A stretch of DNA of 11,100 bases from Actinomycetota bacterium (GTDB lineage Bacteria; Actinomycetota; Actinomycetes; Nanopelagicales; Nanopelagicaceae): positions 1 through 11,100 of the forward strand of contig RGOY01000028.1 of the NCBI GenBank assembly GCA_010028225.1, written 5' to 3'. The notes beneath the pieces were generated by a model. The model had not been told where the DNA came from, did no database searches, and saw only the letters and a list, made by a program, of their open reading frames with translations. Position numbers and translations under genes: made by a program. Of this stretch, positions 5,912 to 11,100 are shown piece after piece (positions within the stretch are counted from its first letter, which is position 1; every line of letters begins with the position of its first letter).

Positions 5912-8107
5912 ATGTCGCTGCAAGATAATCAGGAGACCAAGCGCAGGGTCAAAGGGCGAAAGCCGCTCTACATCGCGATTGTCGCCATCATCGCGTGGAT
6001 GTCAATCGGTGGCATCTCGGGTCCGATCTTCGCAAAGATCTCTTCGGTTCAAGAGAACGACAACTCGGCATTCCTTCCTGATAGCGCCGAGTCGACTATC
6101 GCTAGTCGTGTCATCGTCAAATTCCAAGATCAGGATTCAGATCTGATTCCTACCCTGATTCTTCTTGAAGGAGCAGTAAATCCTGCGACTAATCCTCAAG
6201 TTTTTGCTGCGATTAATGAGTATGCGAATTCTCTTCCCACGAAAATTTTGACTGAGGCGAATAAGCCACTTTCCTATTACTTCGCACCAGGAGTGCCGCT
6301 AACTGTCATCCCATCACAGGATGGAAAGGCAGCACTTATCAATTTCCAAATTAACAGCGTTGCGGCAGGGGAGAGCATTGGCGATGAGCCAGCGCTACCT
6401 CTGATTATTGAATTCATCAGAGAAGACCTCAAGAAGACCTTCGAAAGTCAATCAGTTGATACATACGTTACGGGTGCCGGTGGAATTTTCGCTGATCTCT
6501 TTGGCGCATTTGGCTCGATTGATACGACTCTTCTTTTGACCACGCTCTGTGTTGTTTCGATTATCTTGATTCTGGTCTATCGCTCGCCAGTTCTCTGGCT
6601 AATCCCACTATTGACCGCAATTCTTGCACTGACCTTCGCAACTTTCATCGTGTATCACATGGCCAAGAACGACTGGATTGATCTCAACGGTCAGACTCAA
6701 GGGATCCTGGATGTTCTTGTCCTAGGAGCGGCAACGGATTACGCACTTCTTCTCATATCGAGATATCGCGAAGAACTCCATCAACACGAATCGCGTTTTG
6801 ATGCGATGCGGATTGCATGGCGCGGAACTGTCGAACCGATTCTTGCCTCTGGCGGCACTGTGATTGCAGGTCTCTTGGTTCTTCTGCTCTCTGATCTCTC
6901 AAGCAACCGTGGGCTCGGCCCAGTTGGTTCAATTGGAATTTTCTGTGCGATGTTGGCGGCCCTCACTCTCCTTCCAGCTTTCCTCATTCTTTTCGGAAGA
7001 TGGATCTTTTGGCCCAAAATTCCTAAGTTTGATCACGAGGATGAGAAGCTTTCGGGCTTCTGGGCGAAAATCGGATCTTTTGTTGATCGAAGTCCTCGAA
7101 AGATAGGAATCGTCACAGGACTTGTTCTTCTCGTATTCGCTGGTTTTGCTACAACTCTCAATACCTCAGGTGTAGCGCAGACCGAAGTTTTCACCCAAGA
7201 GCAGGATTCAGTAGTGGGACTTGAACGACTCGGGCTTCACTTCCCAAGCGGAGAAGGAACTCCGGTTGAGATTGTCGTTGCCGAGGATCGAGTTGCTGTC
7301 GCTAGCGCTGCGATCTTGGCGCTCGACCAAGTTGCCTCAGTAGCTCCCGCGACGCTTCGTGACCCCATGACAGGTGCGCCTACTGAGACTCCAAAAATTG
7401 TTGATGGCAAGGTTCTACTCAACGCAATTTTGAAGGTACCAGCTGATTCGCAAGAAGCGAAGAAGTTGATCCCAGATCTGCGTGAAGCGGTCAAGGAAGT
7501 GGATCCCACTGCTCTCGTCGGAGGTCAGACAGCGGTCGGCTTTGATATCGATCAGTCATCTCGTCGAGATAACCAGGTGATCATCCCAATCGTCTTGATC
7601 TTGATTGCAATCATCCTTGGATTACTGCTTCGAAGTATTTTCGCAGCCGGTATCTTGCTTTTCACTGTCGTTCTCTCATTTGGTGCGACGCTTGGCGTCT
7701 GTGCATTTGTCTTCGAACATGTTTTCGGATTCCCATCAACGGATGCCTCCTTCCCGCTCTTCGCATTCGTCTTCCTCGTTGCGCTCGGCATTGACTACAA
7801 CATCTTCTTGATGACTCGAGTGCGTGAAGAGACGCAAAAGATCGGCACCCGCGCTGGAGTGATCAAGGGCTTGACCGTGACTGGCGGCGTCATCACCTCT
7901 GCAGGAATTGTGCTTGCGGCAACATTCGGAGTCCTCGGAGTTCTCCCGCTGGTGTTCCTCGCCCAACTTGGCTTCGCAGTCGCCTTTGGCGTACTTCTTG
8001 ATGCGCTTGTTGTTCGTTCGCTTCTCGTTCCTGCAATCGTCAGGCTCATCGGTCCAAAGATTTGGTGGCCTTCAAAGTTGCAACACGAGAAGGTGAGTGC
8101 GAACTAG
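5912..8107 (+). CDS. MMPL family RND-type transporter
   Basis: Proton-driven inner-membrane exporter of 731 residues in the MmpL/ActII-3 branch of the RND superfamily; members export lipids, lipid-linked molecules or drugs. Its plan is the doubled RND one. One helix at about 19-39 is followed by a large extracytoplasmic loop starting NDNSAFLPDSAEST, then a cluster of helices at about 205-370. A second single helix at about 397-415 is followed by a second loop and a closing helix cluster at about 555-715. The Asp-Tyr pairs of the proton relay are present in both halves: Asp276-Tyr277 in GAATDYALLLISRYREEL and Asp628-Tyr629 in LGIDYNIFLMTRVREE, as in mycobacterial MmpL3. There is no long C-terminal cytoplasmic tail. 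The substrate cannot be told from sequence. It starts a rightward pair with the oxidoreductase gene 27 bases downstream. Confidence 0.92.
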   Translation: MSLQDNQETKRRVKGRKPLYIAIVAIIAWMSIGGISGPIFAKISSVQENDNSAFLPDSAESTIASRVIVKFQDQDSDLIPTLILLEGAVNPATNPQVFAAINEYANSLPTKILTEANKPLSYYFAPGVPLTVIPSQDGKAALINFQINSVAAGESIGDEPALPLIIEFIREDLKKTFESQSVDTYVTGAGGIFADLFGAFGSIDTTLLLTTLCVVSIILILVYRSPVLWLIPLLTAILALTFATFIVYHMAKNDWIDLNGQTQGILDVLVLGAATDYALLLISRYREELHQHESRFDAMRIAWRGTVEPILASGGTVIAGLLVLLLSDLSSNRGLGPVGSIGIFCAMLAALTLLPAFLILFGRWIFWPKIPKFDHEDEKLSGFWAKIGSFVDRSPRKIGIVTGLVLLVFAGFATTLNTSGVAQTEVFTQEQDSVVGLERLGLHFPSGEGTPVEIVVAEDRVAVASAAILALDQVASVAPATLRDPMTGAPTETPKIVDGKVLLNAILKVPADSQEAKKLIPDLREAVKEVDPTALVGGQTAVGFDIDQSSRRDNQVIIPIVLILIAIILGLLLRSIFAAGILLFTVVLSFGATLGVCAFVFEHVFGFPSTDASFPLFAFVFLVALGIDYNIFLMTRVREETQKIGTRAGVIKGLTVTGGVITSAGIVLAATFGVLGVLPLVFLAQLGFAVAFGVLLDALVVRSLLVPAIVRLIGPKIWWPSKLQHEKVSAN

Positions 8108-8134
8108 CCCAATCGGGGCACGCAGGGCTTAGCC

Positions 8135-9388
8135 ATGACGACCCGAAGAAGCGAGTTACCTGTCGCGATTATCGGCGGGGGTCTTGCGGGACTGGCAGCT
8201 GGCCTTCGCCTTCAAGAACTTGACGTTGACTTCGAGATTTTCGAATCAAGTGATGGACCGGGTGGCCGAGTTCGAAGCGATCAGGTTGGCGATTACATCT
8301 GTGACCGCGGATTTCAGCTCGTAAATCTTGATTATCCTGATTTAGCTCGCTTTTATCGCCCTGCAGATTTTCATAGAGCGAGTAAGGCGATTGATGTCGT
8401 CATTGACTCTAAAGTCCATCGACTTGGCGATCCTCGGGAGAAGTTCTCAAGGTTCTTTTCAAGTTTGAATCCTGCGACGGGCTCACCTTTGGAGAAGTTC
8501 AGATTCCTGAAATTTATTCGTGGGCTAAAGAGCCAGAGTAATTTGACTCATCGCGGGCACAATGACGAATCTTTTGAGGAAGCCATGGTTGCGCTCGGCA
8601 TCGGATCGCTCTATTCGCGAGTGATTCGCCCTTTTGCTCAAGGCGTCTTCTTAGAACGCTGTGATCAAGTCTCTGCTGAAATGGCATATAAGTTGATTCA
8701 ATTCTTCATCACTGGCACTCCGGGACTGCCGATCGGTGGTGTTTCAAGCCTTGCAAGAAACCTTGCAAAGGATCTTCCCATCAATTTCAACACCCACGTC
8801 GATGAGATAGGCGAGGGTTTCTTAAGATTCGGAAAGAGAAAACGCAGAGCAAGAAAAATCATCCTCGCGACTGATGCTCTTGCCGCGAAGCTCTTGCTCG
8901 GTGATGCCCACATTGATTCTTCGCTAGATTCGAAAATCTTTGATTCAATGACTATGTCAACGAGCACCACGTGGTATCACGCACTTGACGATGCAGATCT
9001 TGATGCGACACTTCGAATCGATGGACTTGGCGCAGGCCCGGTAACAAACTCCATCGCAATATCAAAACTTGCTCCTGAATATTCACCGCCTGGCAAGACT
9101 TTGATTTCAAGCACAGTGATTGGCTCTGCCAGCGAGAATACGAGTGAATCAAGTGTGCGAAGACATCTGGCATCAATTTGGGGGATGGAAACGGGGGGAT
9201 GGGAGTTAATCGCAAAATACGTCATAAAGAAGTCACTGCCTCATCACCCGCCTGGTAAGCCAATCAACTCCTACCTTGCGTTAGGAGAGCGGATACTCGT
9301 GGTGGGAGATCACGTCTCTTTCCCGAGCCAGCAAGGAGCCTTGGAATCGGGAGTGGCGGCTGCAGAGAAGATTGTTGAAACTATTTAA
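8135..9388 (+). CDS. NAD(P)/FAD-dependent oxidoreductase, amine-oxidase/phytoene-desaturase-like
   Basis: Flavoprotein of 417 residues, probably cytoplasmic or membrane-associated. A Rossmann FAD site opens the protein (VAIIGGGLAGLAAGLRL, about 10-26), with the ribose-binding acidic residue in FEIFES and then GPGGRVRS (41-48). CDRGFQLVNLDYPDLARF, then RPFAQGVFLE, then GTPGLPIGGVSSLARNLA, are typical of uncharacterised bacterial and plastid phytoene-desaturase-like oxidoreductases. The C-terminal second FAD segment reads VVGDHVSFPSQQGALESGVAAAEKI (about 389-413). It is shorter than true carotenoid desaturases of about 500 residues, and no carotenoid genes are nearby, so the substrate is unknown. 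AGGG seven bases before ATG 8135 is the likely ribosome site. It is probably co-transcribed with the MMPL gene, and its last eight bases overlap the 3' end of the convergent epimerase gene. Confidence 0.85.
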   Translation: MTTRRSELPVAIIGGGLAGLAAGLRLQELDVDFEIFESSDGPGGRVRSDQVGDYICDRGFQLVNLDYPDLARFYRPADFHRASKAIDVVIDSKVHRLGDPREKFSRFFSSLNPATGSPLEKFRFLKFIRGLKSQSNLTHRGHNDESFEEAMVALGIGSLYSRVIRPFAQGVFLERCDQVSAEMAYKLIQFFITGTPGLPIGGVSSLARNLAKDLPINFNTHVDEIGEGFLRFGKRKRRARKIILATDALAAKLLLGDAHIDSSLDSKIFDSMTMSTSTTWYHALDDADLDATLRIDGLGAGPVTNSIAISKLAPEYSPPGKTLISSTVIGSASENTSESSVRRHLASIWGMETGGWELIAKYVIKKSLPHHPPGKPINSYLALGERILVVGDHVSFPSQQGALESGVAAAEKIVETI

Positions 9389-10268
9389 CGAGTTCCACAA
9401 GAGCGGGTGCAAGGTGTGGAAAGTCGAACTTGAACCCAGCTTCCGTCAGCTTCTCAGGCAAAACTCGTTTGCTGCCAAGAATCTCGGTAGAGAATCCACC
9501 TAGTGCCAGCTTGAGCGCGATCGCAGGTGCTGGAAAGAGCGCAGGACGCTTGAGCGCCCTAGCTAGTGCGGCAGTGAATTCGCTGTTTGTCACTGGATTT
9601 GGCGCGGTGAGGTTGACTGCGCCGCTGATTTTTCCTTCAAGCAAGAATGAAATCGCCTTGATCTGGTCATGAAGCGTGATCCATGACCACCACTGCTTTC
9701 CACTTCCCAACCGTCCGCCAAGACCAAACTTGAATAGTGGCAACATCCGACCGAGTGCTCCGCCAGTCGGATCAAGGACAAGACCCGTTCGTATCTTCAC
9801 AGTACGCACTGATGATGCGATATCTGCGGCGGCTTCCCATTCTTTACAAACGGATGCAAGAAAATCATCTCCTGCGCGATCATTTTCAGTGACAGCGCGA
9901 TTGCCGGTTTCGCCATACCAACCTATTGCTGAACTCGAGATAAAAACACTTGGCTTCAATTTCTCTACTGCAGTGGCAATGGTTGTGGTCCCGTAGAGAC
10001 GTGAGTTGAGAATCGCAGCCTTGTATTTTCTGGTCCAACGTTTCTCGCCCACATTTGCTCCTGCGAGATGAATGACTGCATCCACTCCCTCCAGGGGTGC
10101 GAGATCAATCGAACCAGTTACTGGATCCCATGAAACTTCATCTGGGGCTACTGGCTTGCGCCGGACGAGTCGTTGGATTGTGTGGCCCTCTGCTTTGAGG
10201 TGTCCAACAAGTGCTGAGCCAATCAAGCCCGAAGCGCCGGTGATTGCTACACGTTGTGGCAAAGACAT
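9381..10268 (-). CDS. TIGR01777-family NAD(P)-binding epimerase (DUF1731)
   Basis: Extended short-chain-dehydrogenase-like protein of 295 residues, related to E. coli YfcH and to Rv2216. The nucleotide-binding motif TGASGLIG is at 10-17, followed by VIHLAGANV near 65-73 and SSSAIGWYG near 111-119. There is no Lys four residues after that Tyr, so a standard YxxxK catalytic pair is not evident. The C-terminal DUF1731 part contains ILGSKRVLPEKLTEAGFKF. The biochemical role is unknown; names mentioning SulA or cell division for this family are weakly founded. In mycobacteria this gene also lies between the E2 gene and lipB. A GTG at 10274 is in frame but overlaps the ribosome site, so the ATG at 10268 is chosen. 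It follows the E2 gene by 18 bases and is likely in the same transcript. Confidence 0.9.
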   Translation of the reverse strand: MSLPQRVAITGASGLIGSALVGHLKAEGHTIQRLVRRKPVAPDEVSWDPVTGSIDLAPLEGVDAVIHLAGANVGEKRWTRKYKAAILNSRLYGTTTIATAVEKLKPSVFISSSAIGWYGETGNRAVTENDRAGDDFLASVCKEWEAAADIASSVRTVKIRTGLVLDPTGGALGRMLPLFKFGLGGRLGSGKQWWSWITLHDQIKAISFLLEGKISGAVNLTAPNPVTNSEFTAALARALKRPALFPAPAIALKLALGGFSTEILGSKRVLPEKLTEAGFKFDFPHLAPALVELVK

Positions 10269-10272
10269 GACC

Positions 10273-10279
10273 ACCTCCT
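10273..10279 (-). promoter_or_regulatory. Perfect Shine-Dalgarno site for the epimerase gene
   Basis: The minus strand reads AGGAGGT, a full match to the anti-Shine-Dalgarno core, ending four bases before ATG 10268. The in-frame GTG at 10274 lies inside this site, which rules it out as the main start. Confidence 0.85.
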
Positions 10280-10286
10280 ACAGGAT

Positions 10287-11100
10287 CTATAGACCCAGAT
10301 CAGATTCGAAACGTCCGCCTTCGAGGCGCTCCTTGAGAGTTGTAAGGAATCGTGCTGCATCCGCGCCATCAACGATTCGGTGATCGTAAGAAAGAGCGAG
10401 ATAAACCATAGATCGAATCGCAATTGTCTCTCCGCCATCGGCACCTTTGACCACCATCGGGCGCTTCACCACTGAGCCGAGACCCAAGATTGCGACTTGA
10501 GGTTGATTGATGATGGGAGTGTCAAAGAGTGCGCCACGACTTCCAGTATTTGTGATGGTGAAGGTGCCGCCCCCTAATTCATCGGGCGAGATTTTGTTAT
10601 CGCGAGTACGTGATGCGACATCTGCAATCTTTCGTGCAATGCCACCCATGTTCAAGTCGCCAGCGTCGCGAATCACCGGCACTAAAAGTCCGCGATCGGT
10701 ATCGACAGCGATCCCAAGGTGCTCGGCGCCGTGATAAATGATCTCTTCACCATCGACAGATGCATTGACGACTGGATGTTGTTTGAGCGCCTCACAAGTG
10801 GCTATCGCAAAGAAAGGCAGGAAGGAGAGTTTGACGCCTTCACGCGCTTCGAAACTTGCTTTCGCTTTGTTTCGAAGACGATCTATTGCCGTGACATCAA
10901 CTTCTACGACAGTGGTGAGTTGTGCTGAAACTTGTAGTGACTCCACCATGCGAGCGGCAATGACTTTGCGCAAACGAGACATCGGTACACGAGTTCCGCG
11001 AAGCGGCGAAGGTGTCACGGGAGCCACCGCTGCGGCAGGCGCAACCGCGCTTGCTTGATTTTGTAGCGAAGGTGTTGCCGCCATAGTCGCTCGTGAAGGA
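10287..11100 (-). CDS. sucB: 2-oxoacid dehydrogenase E2 acyltransferase, C-terminal part (5' end outside window)
   Basis: E2 component of a pyruvate- or 2-oxoglutarate-type dehydrogenase complex; it passes the acyl group from its lipoyl arm to coenzyme A. The frame is open to the right edge, so the ATG at 11084 is internal. What is present is an Ala/Pro-rich linker followed by the whole catalytic domain: PMSRLRKVIAARMVES, then HLGIAVDTDRGLLVPVI, then GGTFTITNTGSRGALFDTPIINQPQ, and the active-site LSYDHRIVDGADAARF with the catalytic His and Asp. The lipoyl and E1/E3-binding domains must lie upstream outside the window. Databases often call this gene sucB, but in actinobacteria the equivalent (DlaT/AceF) frequently serves pyruvate dehydrogenase; the window cannot decide. 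Its lipoyl domain is the expected substrate of the LipB and LipA encoded nearby. Confidence 0.9.
   Translation of the reverse strand, partial: PSRATMAATPSLQNQASAVAPAAAVAPVTPSPLRGTRVPMSRLRKVIAARMVESLQVSAQLTTVVEVDVTAIDRLRNKAKASFEAREGVKLSFLPFFAIATCEALKQHPVVNASVDGEEIIYHGAEHLGIAVDTDRGLLVPVIRDAGDLNMGGIARKIADVASRTRDNKISPDELGGGTFTITNTGSRGALFDTPIINQPQVAILGLGSVVKRPMVVKGADGGETIAIRSMVYLALSYDHRIVDGADAARFLTTLKERLEGGRFESDLGL

Noticed and set aside
8106..8129. Possible hairpin (AGCCC/GGGCT) between the MMPL and oxidoreductase genes
   Set aside because: Five-base stem with a 14-base loop and no T-tract, so not a terminator; it overlaps the likely ribosome site by chance composition.

Overview
The window is compact bacterial chromosome of moderate GC content with short or overlapping gene junctions. 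It looks actinobacterial. From memory of Mycobacterium tuberculosis (Rv2215 dlaT, Rv2216 epimerase, Rv2217 lipB, Rv2218 lipA, Rv2219 DUF4191, Rv2219A RDD, Rv2220 glnA1), the same genes occur here in the same order. The moderate GC and tight spacing would suit a streamlined, perhaps aquatic, actinobacterium; that lineage guess is inference only.

Layout, left to right: the C-terminal part of a NhaA Na+/H+ antiporter (+); a strong bidirectional terminator; a glutamine synthetase I gene glnA (-) broken by an internal frame-changing deletion; a roughly 240-base divergent control region with a GlnR-like array of half-sites; an RDD membrane protein (+); then a leftward operon lipB-lipA-plsC-DUF4191 (-) whose genes overlap or nearly touch. 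Next comes a rightward pair, an MMPL/RND-type transporter and an FAD-dependent oxidoreductase (+). The last two genes read leftward: a TIGR01777-family epimerase and, running off the right edge, the E2 acyltransferase of a 2-oxoacid dehydrogenase complex.

How they work together: LipB and LipA make lipoyl groups on carrier domains, and the E2 enzyme encoded nearby is a substrate for that modification, so the lip operon and the E2 gene form a metabolic unit. PlsC adds phospholipid synthesis to the lip operon. The MMPL/oxidoreductase pair sits in the opposite orientation between the epimerase and lipB, where mycobacteria have no such genes, and may be a lineage-specific insertion. GlnA assimilates ammonium and the AC-n9-AC array upstream of it is a plausible nitrogen-control operator.

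The main surprises are the glnA lesion, which removes the conserved NPYL segment and the adenylylation loop while leaving both flanks well conserved, and the four 11-base-phased half-sites upstream of glnA. I found no RNA genes, CRISPR array, insertion sequence or defence system, and no convincing wholly new system.
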